A stretch of DNA of 64,000 bases from Flagellimonas onchidii (GCF_004804315.1 NZ_SRXX01000008.1:1-64000); one strand, 5' to 3'. Shown: positions 1 through 8,033, numbered from the stretch's first letter. The notes: generated from the sequence alone by a model not told the origin. Numbers and translations are program-made.

Positions 1-32
1 TACCTTTTTTAACATTCTTTAAAATCTTATCT

Positions 33-263
33 TTACCATAGATTCTGCTTAAAAAAGCAGAATCGGTACGTTCTTTTGAAAAATCTGAAGTGTTGGCCTA
101 AAACTGTATTGGCTATTAAGTCGTTGGACTTCTTCATGCGTTTTCCAGATTTGCAGCGTAATGACCCATATATTTTTAAGTTCTTATTACCTGCCCATCG
201 TATTTTTTGATGCTTCAATGCCCAGAAAAGTTCGGAAGGTGTCAACTCCTGATGTGAAACCAT
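33..263 (-). CDS. Stand-alone Ada metal-binding domain protein, altered C-terminus
   Basis: Residues 1-47 of this 76-residue frame match the small Bacteroidota proteins that consist only of the Ada N-terminal zinc domain. Typical features seen are the opening 'MVSHQELTPSEL', then 'GNKNLKIYGSLRCKSGKRM' with Cys37 in the position of the methyl-accepting cysteine. In the family this Cys takes methyl groups from DNA phosphotriesters and three more cysteines bind zinc. Here the remainder ('DLIANTVLGQHF...') has no resemblance, and the usual FRPCGHC pair is absent, so zinc binding is doubtful. The ATG at 263 lies just after the stop of the upstream oxygenase gene, which supports co-transcription. 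It may be a 3'-damaged gene. The domain identity is from memory of the family. Confidence 0.5.
   Translation of the reverse strand: MVSHQELTPSELFWALKHQKIRWAGNKNLKIYGSLRCKSGKRMKKSNDLIANTVLGQHFRFFKRTYRFCFFKQNLW
41..64. other. Perfect 10-bp stem-loop at the end of the Ada operon
   Basis: GATTCTGCTT and AAGCAGAATC form a perfect inverted repeat around a four-A loop. It lies inside the last codons of the short Ada-domain frame. There is no T-run after it on either strand, so it is not a clear intrinsic terminator. It may be a transcript end-stabilising hairpin or part of the sequence that replaced the gene's original 3' end. Confidence 0.45.
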
Positions 264-264
264 A

Positions 265-978
265 TTATGTTGAAGCATCGTGAAAAATGATGCCCAAGGT
301 GTAGCGTTCACCTGAATGTACTTTACTTACCCCGTGCTTCATGGCTACTCTATAATGACCTTTTTTACCTTTAACGGGTCTAAAATTGGTAGTAAACAAT
401 AACATTGAACCTTTTTTTGGACGGAGCACGATGGCTTGGGATTGGGCCCTCGGGATTTGTTGTGTTAGAACAAATTCACCTCCAGTGTAATCGATATCTC
501 TATCATTCAAAAAGAGTACTGCCTGCATCGGAAAATAGACCTCGCCGTACAAATCCTGATGTAAAGTGTTGAACCCTCCTTCCTTGTACTGTAATATGAG
601 AGGTGTTGCCAACAGCTGTCCGTTATCGGCACAAGTTGTGCGAAGTTCGGCTAATTTGAATGGAAATGAGATTCCAATTTTCAAATCATTCATCCATTGA
701 TTGGCAACGGACACCAATTTTGGATAAGTATATTCCCTAATCCGTTCGATTACATCTGGCAAAGGATATTTGAAGTATTTGTACCTTCCTTTCCCAAATC
801 GAAACCGTTCCATATCGACTTCCTTTCGATACATTGGGCTATTTTCAAACGCTTCGATGAGTTCAATACAATGTTGATTGTCCAACACATTTTCAATAAC
901 GGAATACCCTTGTTCATATAATTCCTGTTGAACACTTTCCCAGGAGATTCCCTCCAAGTTTCTTTCCAGACTTTTCAT
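265..978 (-). CDS. 2OG-Fe(II) oxygenase (prolyl-hydroxylase fold), alkylation operon member
   Basis: A 237-residue cytoplasmic protein of the iron/2-oxoglutarate oxygenase superfamily. The iron facial triad is visible: H140-x-D142 in 'LHQDLYGEVYF' and distal His215 in 'KHGVSKVHSGERY', followed ten residues later by Arg225, which should bind 2-oxoglutarate. The ATG directly abuts the stop of the AraC-MGMT gene upstream, so the two are translated from one message. By position next to an Ada-type protein, a role in oxidative removal of alkyl lesions, like AlkB, is an inference. The fold is closer to prolyl 4-hydroxylase-like oxygenases than to classical AlkB, so a protein substrate is possible. 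Confidence 0.8.
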   Translation of the reverse strand: MKSLERNLEGISWESVQQELYEQGYSVIENVLDNQHCIELIEAFENSPMYRKEVDMERFRFGKGRYKYFKYPLPDVIERIREYTYPKLVSVANQWMNDLKIGISFPFKLAELRTTCADNGQLLATPLILQYKEGGFNTLHQDLYGEVYFPMQAVLFLNDRDIDYTGGEFVLTQQIPRAQSQAIVLRPKKGSMLLFTTNFRPVKGKKGHYRVAMKHGVSKVHSGERYTLGIIFHDAST

Positions 979-1818
979 TTATTGAACTTGAGCGGCTTCC
1001 CATCCGATAATTGCAGTTTTGCGCACACCGTCCCAGCGATAACCTCCGAATCCTCCAGAGGATTGAATTACTCTATGGCATGGGATCAAATACGCAATGG
1101 GGTTGCTGCCGATAGCTGTTCCAACAGCTCTTGAAGCTTTTGGTTTGTCGACCATTTTGGCAATTTTTCCATACGTGGAGAGGTTCCCTTTTGGTATTTT
1201 GAGCAGCGACTCCCAAACTTTTAGTTGAAAATCAGTTCCTTTTAGATGAAGTTTGATGTCAGAGACCTGACTCCAGTCCTTACCAAAAACCAAAAGCGCA
1301 TTGGCCTGCATTTGATCTACTCTTTGATGATACCTAGCCTTTGGAAATTGACTTTTTAGCTCATAAAGCCCTTTTTCCTCATCTTCAGTAAACGAGATAT
1401 GACATACCCCTTTGGGGGTTGAAGCGATAACTACAAGTCCAAATGGACTGTGTGCATAACTATAGTTGATATTCAGGTTTTCGCCATCATTTTTGAATTC
1501 TCCCGGGGTCATTCCTTCTATTGAAATGAATAAATCGTGCAATCGACTTGTTCCTGACAGTCCGGTATCCATAGCTGCATCAAAAAGCGTGGTATTATCC
1601 GCACTTAAAATTTTTTTTGCGTGTTGAACACTGGTGTACTGCAAAAACTTTTTGGGACTAATACCTGCCCACTCCTTGAACATCCGCTGAAAATGAAAGG
1701 GACTTAGATGTACTTTCTCCGCAATTTCATCCAAAGAGGGTTGCTCTCTAAAATTGGTGTTGATGTGAGCAATGGCTTTGGCAATTCGATTGTAGTTGAT
1801 GTTTTCCTGACGCTCCAT
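979..1818 (-). CDS. ada: Ada-like AraC regulator / O6-methylguanine-DNA methyltransferase
   Basis: A 279-residue fusion. Residues about 10-105 form an AraC-type double helix-turn-helix. The C-terminal half is a methyltransferase domain with the suicide-cysteine motif PCHRV (Cys about 247) and the following 'GGFGGYRW'. It removes methyl groups from O6-alkylguanine onto its own cysteine and probably activates its own operon. Unlike E. coli Ada it has no N-terminal zinc domain; that domain is encoded separately two genes downstream. The start is taken at the ATG at 1818, because the upstream in-frame TTG (1839) overlaps a promoter-like box. The gene is first in a three-gene minus-strand operon. 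Confidence 0.88.
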   Translation of the reverse strand: MERQENINYNRIAKAIAHINTNFREQPSLDEIAEKVHLSPFHFQRMFKEWAGISPKKFLQYTSVQHAKKILSADNTTLFDAAMDTGLSGTSRLHDLFISIEGMTPGEFKNDGENLNINYSYAHSPFGLVVIASTPKGVCHISFTEDEEKGLYELKSQFPKARYHQRVDQMQANALLVFGKDWSQVSDIKLHLKGTDFQLKVWESLLKIPKGNLSTYGKIAKMVDKPKASRAVGTAIGSNPIAYLIPCHRVIQSSGGFGGYRWDGVRKTAIIGWEAAQVQ

Positions 1819-1836
1819 GATATTTGTTTTACAGTT

Positions 1837-1844
1837 CAAAAATA
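1837..1844 (-). promoter_or_regulatory. Bacteroidota-type -7 element for the Ada operon
   Basis: On the minus strand the bases read TATTTTTG, matching TAnnTTTG, and sit about 18 nt before the ATG of the AraC-MGMT gene. No convincing TTTG is seen at -33. Inferred from consensus only. Confidence 0.4.
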
Positions 1845-1985
1845 GGATGGACCTTTGGTAATGAAAACCCGATTCTTGCGGTTTTAAAAGAGCCAGTATA
1901 AGTTATAAAATCAAACTGAGCATCACGTAATGGATTTCATTTAGAAATAAGGTTTCCATGTTTTTTGATGTAACGCTGATTTAAA

Positions 1986-2015
1986 TTTGGATACCAATCT
2001 TATAGAATATCTTTA
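1986..2015 (+). promoter_or_regulatory. Promoter of the PH-domain gene
   Basis: TTTG at 1986-1989, an 18-base spacer, then TATCTTTA at 2008-2015, close to the Bacteroidota TTTG / TAnnTTTG consensus. It is 26 nt upstream of the ATG at 2042. Confidence 0.45.
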
Positions 2016-2041
2016 TAAAAACTAAATCAGCACATTTATAT

Positions 2042-2449
2042 ATGAAAAAATACCCATCAAAAATCAGTTATGGCCTGTTGTTATTTGTTTTAGCTGTTTT
2101 GATAGGTAGCACTATTCCAATCATCTCAGCAGAAAACTGGCTGGGATTGTCCATAAACCTTGCTGTATTATTGTTCTCGTTATATTTTTTTTTCTCGATT
2201 TACTATGTGATTGATGGAAATACCTTGATAATTAGAGTAGGGATTTGGATGAACAAACGGATTGATATATCGACTATTCGATCCATAACTGAAAGCAACA
2301 GTTTGATTGGTGCTCCAGCAGCTTCTTTGGACCGTCTTAAGATAAAATACAACAAATATGGCAGTGTTTTAATCTCTCCAAAGGACAGGGCTGGGTTTAT
2401 AAAGCACCTTACCCAGACTAATCCGCAAATTGTGGTGAAATATAAATGA
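2042..2449 (+). CDS. Membrane-anchored PH-domain protein (YyaB-like)
   Basis: 135 residues. Two hydrophobic segments (about 10-30 and 36-56) are followed by a soluble domain beginning 'YYVIDGNTLIIRVGIW' and continuing 'ASLDRLKIKY', which is the pattern of the YyaB-like bacterial pleckstrin-homology domain. The PH domain should face the cytoplasm. No biochemical role is established for the family. The gene stands alone, diverging from the Ada operon and converging on the transporter gene, with its own promoter candidate. Confidence 0.7.
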   Translation: MKKYPSKISYGLLLFVLAVLIGSTIPIISAENWLGLSINLAVLLFSLYFFFSIYYVIDGNTLIIRVGIWMNKRIDISTIRSITESNSLIGAPAASLDRLKIKYNKYGSVLISPKDRAGFIKHLTQTNPQIVVKYK

Positions 2450-2503
2450 AAGACTAAGGCTAAAATCTAAGCGCTCATCTTTTTTGATCAACAACTAACC
2501 CTT

Positions 2504-3949
2504 TTACGAAAAATAGTCAAACAGCGAAAGTACACCCAAATAGGTAAGCACGGTACCGGCCAAAATCACCCCCATTTTTAGCCATTTTCCCATACGCAAG
2601 GCTTTGGGTAAGTGTACCCTGTCAATAATGAGCATAGCAAAACACCATAATCCGCAGGTCAGTGCACCTCCGACCACGGCACCTAAAACCATCCTATCCA
2701 CAATATTGCCACTCAAAAACTGGGGAAGCCAAATCAATAAAAGAGCAAAGCCAATACAATAAGCATTGGTTGCTTTGCGCCAAAAGGTTGTTTTGCTCCC
2801 TTCAACCAGTTTAGAACTTATTGCTCTAATTACCTCAAGTACACTATGTCGATAGATTTCAAAAGCACCGTACAAGGTCCCGATAAAGGCAAAAAATACA
2901 CCGCCACGGTATATCCATGTCAGATAAGGATGCACTAATGAAAGAAAGCCCTCTTGTTTGTTCAACAAATCATTTCCAGATGGAATTTCATGGGCTGGAT
3001 TCAATACAGAAGCTCCCATAATAACGAACAAGAGTGTGACCAAGGTTACAAAAAAGAAGGAAGAAGTCGTGTCCATCATAGGTGCCCTAAGCCATTTTCT
3101 GGCATTTTTCAATTGACTCGAATCTTTGGATATAGCGTCCTCAAGTTGCTGTTTGGTGGCTTCTTTTCTACCGGCAAGCCCCCATCTCTTATCCCGAATA
3201 AGACCAACATAGCCTAAATAGTCATAGGTGCCCCCGCCAACCGCGGTCAAGTAAAGTGCCATTTCTGCCCATTTGCTCCTACTAGCTATGGTATCTCCAT
3301 ATTTTTCTGCTACCCAAGGTTCAAATTCAGGAACTTGACCTGGAATCAATCCTTTTAAGATGCCCATAAGATCGGGTTGAAGTAGAATAGCCGAAATCAA
3401 AAGGCAAGTAATCAATGTGGCTAATACCGCAATTGATATTTTTTCCAATAGTTTTAATCCTGTTGAGATGCTCAGTATAAAACAAGACCCTAAAATAACG
3501 GTTGCTGCGATGTTTCCAAAAAACTCGAACTGCTCCCAAGACCCAATTGCACCCGATGTTTCCTCAATGCCCAAAAGCCGCAATGAGTAGTAACCAATGG
3601 TTTCTGAAATTCCAGAAAACAAAATCGGCATGGTAAATATGGTAGGAATGGCGACAAATAATATAGGGAACCACCATTTTAACAATCGTGTTTTGTTCCA
3701 TGCGGTGATAGGATGTACACCTGTTAACGTAATATATCGGGTTGAGGAATATACCTGTAAACCCTTGAAGATTCCAGCAGCAAGAAAAGCCCACATCAAG
3801 GAAGTTCCAAAAATAGCACCGCTACGTGATGCCCATACCAGTTCGCCACTTCCAATGGTGACCGAAGCTATAATTGCTCCAGGACCAATAAATTTAATGA
3901 GGTTCTTAAAATTAAGTTTGTTTAATGTCTTCGGAGGGCTCGGATACAT
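2504..3949 (-). CDS. Nramp-family-like transporter lacking the canonical metal-site motifs
   Basis: 481 residues with about eleven hydrophobic segments and the Nramp-like opening 'IGPGAIIASVTIGSGELVW'. In canonical Mn/Fe transporters the first helix carries DPGN and the sixth a Met-Pro-His; here those places read GSGE and apparently 'VGGGTYDYLGY', so the classical manganese/iron site is missing. It is therefore best called an Nramp relative of unknown substrate. It lies 43 bp downstream of the cyclase-family gene, on the same strand, and may share its transcript. Membership of the superfamily is fairly secure; the transported ion or solute is not. Confidence 0.72.
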   Translation of the reverse strand: MYPSPPKTLNKLNFKNLIKFIGPGAIIASVTIGSGELVWASRSGAIFGTSLMWAFLAAGIFKGLQVYSSTRYITLTGVHPITAWNKTRLLKWWFPILFVAIPTIFTMPILFSGISETIGYYSLRLLGIEETSGAIGSWEQFEFFGNIAATVILGSCFILSISTGLKLLEKISIAVLATLITCLLISAILLQPDLMGILKGLIPGQVPEFEPWVAEKYGDTIASRSKWAEMALYLTAVGGGTYDYLGYVGLIRDKRWGLAGRKEATKQQLEDAISKDSSQLKNARKWLRAPMMDTTSSFFFVTLVTLLFVIMGASVLNPAHEIPSGNDLLNKQEGFLSLVHPYLTWIYRGGVFFAFIGTLYGAFEIYRHSVLEVIRAISSKLVEGSKTTFWRKATNAYCIGFALLLIWLPQFLSGNIVDRMVLGAVVGGALTCGLWCFAMLIIDRVHLPKALRMGKWLKMGVILAGTVLTYLGVLSLFDYFS

Positions 3950-3992
3950 GTTGGGTACGAGTTTTTCTTATTTATTTTGATTGGGATAATAA

Positions 3993-4988
3993 TTATTTGA
4001 TAGCGATTGGTCTACCTGGTGATCCCGTGGCACCTTTAAATGGAGTAGGGGTGAATATGAAAAGAAAGGTGTAGGTGTTGTCAGCGATCAATGGCGCAAA
4101 ATCAAGATTTTCCAAATTGAAAATACCGTTCTGGTTGACCAATAGTTGGTGAACCGGAGCTGCAGCGCCTTCTATTGGACTGGGTTCCACTTCGGTTCCA
4201 TATTGGTCAGAACCGACCATTGCAGCGTTTTTTGAAACAATCCATTTAGCCGCTTCCACTCCTATTCCGGGTGGATTGCTGTTATATTTTTCAGGTTGTG
4301 TCCACCATTTGCTCCATCCATAATTGAAAAAGATAGCGTCACCATTTTGAAAAAAATCTTCGGGAATGCCCTGTTTTTTAAGGGCACCTTTTATATCTGA
4401 TAAAGTGACCTCGTAACTATTGGGTAGTGCATCGACACCTTTATAAGCGGCAATATCAATCAAAATACCTCGGGTTACCATGGGTTTAATGTTTTCGACC
4501 CCAAGTTTTTTAAGTCCGTAGGGACTATACATTTCATCACCGGTAAAACCATTGTAGTATACATCTTTTTCAGTTCCATCTTCAAACGTGACCCGGGTGC
4601 CAATGTGCCCGGGGCCATCAAATTGTGTCCCAACTTGACCTATTTCCGTAACCAAAAATTCTTCATTATAAATTAACCCATTTGAACCTATAGGTCCACC
4701 AGATGGAGTGGCCGGACTTCGCATTTCATAGATTCTTTTCCCGTACATGGGCATGGATTCTTCGTAAACATGACCCAATTCATAAATTTTCCCGGTTTGC
4801 ACCAACTTTATGGCATCGAGGACCTTTTCTTGGGTGATCCAGTTAGACCCACCGGCCATATCACCAGCCCCCCATATGGGGTGAGGCCACCAAGGCCCTT
4901 TGTCTTTAGTTTGTGCACTGGTTGGAACAGAAGTAAGAAGCACGGTAAAAAAAAGGCATAGCAGGGTGACAATCTTTTGGTTTTTCAT
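3993..4988 (-). CDS. Secreted cyclase-family (kynurenine formamidase-like) hydrolase
   Basis: 331 residues with a signal peptide (about 1-25, cleaving after 'TSAQ'). The metal-site motif of the cyclase/formamidase family appears at 118-128 as 'QVGTQFDGPGH'; the first His of the usual HxGTHxDxPxH is Gln, a variant found in a large subgroup. Members hydrolyse amide or lactone bonds with a bound divalent metal, but the substrate here cannot be read from sequence. The protein should work in the periplasm. It sits between a transporter and a ThuA-domain lipoprotein on the same strand, suggesting a small catabolic cluster. Confidence 0.8.
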   Translation of the reverse strand: MKNQKIVTLLCLFFTVLLTSVPTSAQTKDKGPWWPHPIWGAGDMAGGSNWITQEKVLDAIKLVQTGKIYELGHVYEESMPMYGKRIYEMRSPATPSGGPIGSNGLIYNEEFLVTEIGQVGTQFDGPGHIGTRVTFEDGTEKDVYYNGFTGDEMYSPYGLKKLGVENIKPMVTRGILIDIAAYKGVDALPNSYEVTLSDIKGALKKQGIPEDFFQNGDAIFFNYGWSKWWTQPEKYNSNPPGIGVEAAKWIVSKNAAMVGSDQYGTEVEPSPIEGAAAPVHQLLVNQNGIFNLENLDFAPLIADNTYTFLFIFTPTPFKGATGSPGRPIAIK

Positions 4989-5111
4989 GGGATTGGTTTA
5001 CGCACTAAATGGCTTTGTTGGTTATCCCATAAAGATAATAGTTTTTGAAGATGAATATTTTCCCTGTGTTCAGTCTGCTGATTGAATTTATTCCTTGTTG
5101 GGAATAAGGGC

Positions 5112-6233
5112 TTATTTCATTTTTGCTATGGTAAGATTTCTTTCCTGCCAATAAGAGTCATCCTTAAAGCCAAAAGCTGAAGGATTGTAATCTCCAATGG
5201 CTTCTACGTTAGCTTTTTCCGGCACTTCAAGATTCAAAAGATAAAAGACACCATTAACGATCATTCTTCGAGTTCCTGCCTCGATAAGATCTACCGCAGC
5301 CCCAATTGTGGATGTTAAGGACCGCCCTTCTTGTCCTCCGGGAATTTGATAGCTTTTGGTCCAGACAATTGGCATCATAGGATTGTTTTGGTCAATCAAT
5401 CTCCCATTTTTTTCAATTTTTTTAGGAAGGATGGTGTCAGAGCGTCGCATTCCTAATCTTGAATCGTTTTTATCATATTCACCCAATCTATCAATGGTTT
5501 GGCCCATAACAATTGCTTTCGACGATTCGGGAAGCGGTAATCTTATTTCATAAACATCTGATGGCCCCCAGATTAAATCTTCTTCAATACCATTCCATAA
5601 TGGATGTTTTTCCATATTTGATGCTCTCAATCCTCGTGTGCTCTGATGTCCATGATTTCCATGATGGTCTACCCAGTTTTCACCAAGTACTAATCTTCCA
5701 AATCCTCCTTGCCATAATCCTTCATCGTCATTGTAATTTCCATAGTGACCGAATGATGATAAGGAATCCTTTTCTGTAAAATGAAAGGCATGGGTTGCCG
5801 TTCTTATTCCCATGACGGGCTTTCCTTTTTTTAGGTAATCATTTATAAATTTCATTTGATGATCTGGAAGCGCTCTAAAACGAGTGAAAATGACCATTAA
5901 ATCCGCGTCGACCAAGTTTTCCAATCCGGGAATGTTGGTTTTGTAGTTCGGATTGATTATTCCCGGTTTATCTGGATTTTGGGCAAAAAGTACTTTGCAG
6001 TTGAACCCATGGTGTTGGTTCAAGATTTTGGCCATTTGGGGCATAGCTTCCTCTGATCGATACTCCTCATCTCCGGTAATAAAAACTATAAGAGGCTTGT
6101 TGGGCTTACCATCTAGTGATAACAGCTCAACATCTTTATTCTTTGTCTCAACGGATTCTTTTTTTGTATTAGTAGATTCGAGGCAGTTGAGAAACAATAA
6201 AGCTAAAGGGAATAATAGGACAATATTTTTCAT
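5112..6233 (-). CDS. ThuA-domain lipoprotein
   Basis: 373 residues. The N-terminus is a lipoprotein signal with lipobox 'LLFLNC' (Cys17), so the protein is probably lipid-anchored in the envelope. Residues about 45-270 are a ThuA-like (class I glutamine-amidotransferase-related) domain: 'VFITGDEEYRSEE' at the start and 'MGIRTATHAF' in the middle. ThuA domains are linked with sugar catabolism, including trehalose in rhizobia, and are common in Bacteroidota and Planctomycetes; the reaction is not defined. A short stem (5088-5107) follows the stop but has no T-tract, so read-through into the cyclase gene is possible. Confidence 0.8.
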   Translation of the reverse strand: MKNIVLLFPLALLFLNCLESTNTKKESVETKNKDVELLSLDGKPNKPLIVFITGDEEYRSEEAMPQMAKILNQHHGFNCKVLFAQNPDKPGIINPNYKTNIPGLENLVDADLMVIFTRFRALPDHQMKFINDYLKKGKPVMGIRTATHAFHFTEKDSLSSFGHYGNYNDDEGLWQGGFGRLVLGENWVDHHGNHGHQSTRGLRASNMEKHPLWNGIEEDLIWGPSDVYEIRLPLPESSKAIVMGQTIDRLGEYDKNDSRLGMRRSDTILPKKIEKNGRLIDQNNPMMPIVWTKSYQIPGGQEGRSLTSTIGAAVDLIEAGTRRMIVNGVFYLLNLEVPEKANVEAIGDYNPSAFGFKDDSYWQERNLTIAKMK

Positions 6234-6404
6234 TTGTTGACTAGATACGAAATTGATTATGGGTTACTTCCCGTAGCAGAGATTGCTCTTGTCCCTAAAG
6301 GTAATTAATTGCTTATTCTTACTGTAGGTTTTCAGTTGTATTTCACATTTTGTGTATTTAGTGGGCACCTACACACAATATGGGCAGGTTCACATGGTTT
6401 CCAT

Positions 6405-6629
6405 TTATTCCATGGTAAAAACTATTGCTATGACGGCAGTGACGATTCCCGCCCCCGGCCTGTATCTGTTCCCTACGTTTTCAGCCGCTAAAAATGCCGA
6501 GACTTCCCCAGAAATACCAACTATGATGTATATGAGGACAGACCACCATCCACGCCACCCTAGATTGGCCGTCAGGATTATACCCCCAATAGCCATTAAA
6601 ACAGCAATGGCCATTCCAATTCGTTCCAT
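6405..6629 (-). CDS. Small hydrophobic membrane protein
   Basis: 74 residues, almost entirely two hydrophobic helices (about 5-22 and 28-70) separated by a 'GWRGWW' turn. I do not recognise the family. Support for a real gene comes from the continuous membrane-like composition, an ATG start, and a near-consensus -7 box on the minus strand (GATATTTG, 6671-6678) about 42 nt upstream. An overlapping plus-strand open frame has no such character. Function unknown. Confidence 0.5.
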   Translation of the reverse strand: MERIGMAIAVLMAIGGIILTANLGWRGWWSVLIYIIVGISGEVSAFLAAENVGNRYRPGAGIVTAVIAIVFTME

Positions 6630-6814
6630 ATGTTGATTTGATTGTTCTTGATAAATTTAGGAAATCGTGTCAAATATCCTATTCAGATAGAGCTTAGAGT
6701 GCAATAAACCTCCCGAACCGGAAAAAGAATCTAGGGGTTGATATGGTTTATTTTGCTCAGTTTTTGCAATCATTTACATTCGTTTACAAACGAAAACAAA
6801 TGTTTTAAAACCGA

Positions 6815-6842
6815 TTGACATTTTTCAATCTAGCTAAGTTTG
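6815..6842 (+). promoter_or_regulatory. Promoter of ssb
   Basis: TTGACA at 6815 and TAAGTTTG at 6835-6842 are separated in the way expected of the Bacteroidota -33/-7 promoter; the second matches TAnnTTTG exactly. This leaves a leader of about 50 nt before the ATG at 6901. Confidence 0.6.
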
Positions 6843-6900
6843 CCTTGTCGAATGATGAGCGTTCGATAGTATTAACTGTTTAACACGTAAAATTAAAATC

Positions 6901-7233
6901 ATGAATTCACTTAGAAACAGAGTACAGTTGATTGGAAACTTAGGGAATGATCCAGAAATGGTAGTTATGGAAAACGGTAACAAATTGGCAAAGTTTTCCA
7001 TAGCCACAAATGAAACCTACAAAAATGGACAGGGAGAAAAGGTAACGGATACCCAATGGCATAATGTTGTGGCTTGGGGGAAAGTCGCCGAAATTGCGGA
7101 AAATTACCTTATGAAAGGAAAAGAGGTTGCCATTGAAGGCAAACTGGTATCACGATCTTATGAAAATAAGGACGGCGAAAAACGATATATCACTGAAATC
7201 AAATGTAATGAGTTATTGCTATTGGGTAAATAA
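6901..7233 (+). CDS. ssb: Single-stranded DNA-binding protein, short form
   Basis: 110 residues consisting of one OB-fold only: 'NRVQLIGNLGNDPE' at the start, 'TQWHNVVAWGKVAE' in the middle and 'YITEIKCNELLLLG' at the end. It coats single-stranded DNA during replication and repair. The flexible linker and acidic tail (ending DDDxPF) with which housekeeping SSB recruits partners are absent, so this is probably an accessory paralogue, as is common in Flavobacteria. It is a single-gene unit with its own promoter and a strong terminator. Confidence 0.93.
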   Translation: MNSLRNRVQLIGNLGNDPEMVVMENGNKLAKFSIATNETYKNGQGEKVTDTQWHNVVAWGKVAEIAENYLMKGKEVAIEGKLVSRSYENKDGEKRYITEIKCNELLLLGK

Positions 7234-7252
7234 TAGCAATTGCAACTTAACG

Positions 7253-7287
7253 AGAAAGGAGGTCAATTGACCTCCTTTCTTTTTGAT
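7253..7287 (+). terminator. Intrinsic terminator of ssb
   Basis: Bases 7253-7280 are a perfect palindrome (AGAAAGGAGGTCAA and its complement, 14-bp arms) followed on the plus strand by TTTTGATTTT. It begins 19 bases after the ssb stop. Confidence 0.85.
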
Positions 7288-7369
7288 TTTCAATGTTTAA
7301 CACTAAATTAAAGAAACGAGATGCAACCCTTTGTGAAATTGAATGTCTTATATATGAAGCCAAGTCGAG

Positions 7370-7792
7370 ATGAAATCGATGCATTTACATATCATGATTA
7401 TTGCCAGCTTTTGTTGTGCCGGGGCACTTGCCCAAGATAATGTACATGCAAAGTTTGGACTGCGATTTTATGAGAAGCTCGCACAACGCGATGCGAGTTA
7501 TGAGCATACTTTTCAAATGGCGAACCATCAAGATGAGCAGGATTATTGGAACGATCAACAGAATTTTGAGCGTCACTTGGGGACTGCAGACTTCACGTCA
7601 TATCTTATTTACATGAAAGGTAAAAAGGAAGCTTATTTTTCCCACCTTAGAAGTTGTGATACCACTTGCGGCCATAGCGACCTGTACTTTAAGAAAGCGG
7701 GGGAGTACCTTTCTTCTGCGGATTTTGACAAATTATTGGAACCTGAAACGGAAGAAGTAGTACAGAATATTCCAAGAAAAAAAGGGAATTAA
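7370..7792 (+). CDS. Secreted protein of unknown function
   Basis: 140 residues with a signal peptide ending near 'CCAGALAQ' (residue 22). The mature part is acidic and rich in aromatic residues, with one CDTTC pair ('LRSCDTTCGHSDLYF', about residues 92-107) that could form a disulphide. I do not recognise a domain. A second in-frame ATG lies three codons downstream and would also leave an intact signal. The gene is monocistronic, bounded by the ssb terminator and a hairpin shared with the Cys-rich gene on the other strand. Confidence 0.65.
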   Translation: MKSMHLHIMIIASFCCAGALAQDNVHAKFGLRFYEKLAQRDASYEHTFQMANHQDEQDYWNDQQNFERHLGTADFTSYLIYMKGKKEAYFSHLRSCDTTCGHSDLYFKKAGEYLSSADFDKLLEPETEEVVQNIPRKKGN

Positions 7793-7820
7793 AAAAGAAA
7801 ACCGCTCTAGGGCGGTTTCT
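7793..7820. terminator. Bidirectional terminator hairpin
   Basis: AAACCGC (7799-7805) pairs with GCGGTTT (7812-7818). On the minus strand it is followed by TTTTCTTTTTT, a good intrinsic terminator for the Cys-rich gene whose stop codon touches it. On the plus strand the T-run is weaker, but it also closes the secreted-protein gene. Confidence 0.65.
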
Positions 7821-7969
7821 TAGGCAACTTTCTTTAATAGGTCAAAACAAGGGCAGCGTTTGCACCGCTTATTTTCACTCTTTTTATATTTCTTACAACA
7901 TTTTGTCTTACAGTTAGCAGGGCAAAGTTCCCTTAGCTGCGACTTGTTGATTTTCTTTTTTTTTCCCAT
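7820..7969 (-). CDS. 49-residue lysine- and cysteine-rich protein
   Basis: Translating the minus strand from the ATG at 7969 gives a 49-residue protein beginning 'MGKKKKINKSQLRELC' and containing nine... seven cysteines in pairs such as 'CKTKCC' and 'CKRCPCFDLL'. The pattern suggests a small metal-binding protein, possibly zinc. I recall similar short proteins, ending in a Cys-x-x-Cys-Pro-Cys-Phe-Asp motif, in other Flavobacteria, but cannot confirm this here. It has no signal peptide, so it is cytoplasmic. The stop is followed immediately by an intrinsic terminator. Function unknown; the exact cysteine count is C16, C20, C24, C25, C36, C39 and C41. Confidence 0.65.
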   Translation of the reverse strand: MGKKKKINKSQLRELCPANCKTKCCKKYKKSENKRCKRCPCFDLLKKVA

Positions 7970-8033
7970 TGCTATAAGCAAACGGGCCAAAAATACTATT
8001 TTAAATTAATCTAAATAAAATATTTAACAACAT

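Noticed and set aside
66..140. 'FRPT' in another frame near the Ada-domain gene as a frameshifted FRPC motif
   Set aside because: Only four residues match, the cysteines are missing, and the distance does not fit; chance is more likely.
5088..5107. TTATTCC/GGAATAA stem after the ThuA gene as a terminator
   Set aside because: Short stem and no T-run on the relevant strand; kept only as a remark.
6352..6636. Plus-strand open frames opposite the small membrane gene
   Set aside because: Composition is not protein-like, whereas the minus-strand frame is a clean two-helix protein with a near-consensus promoter box.
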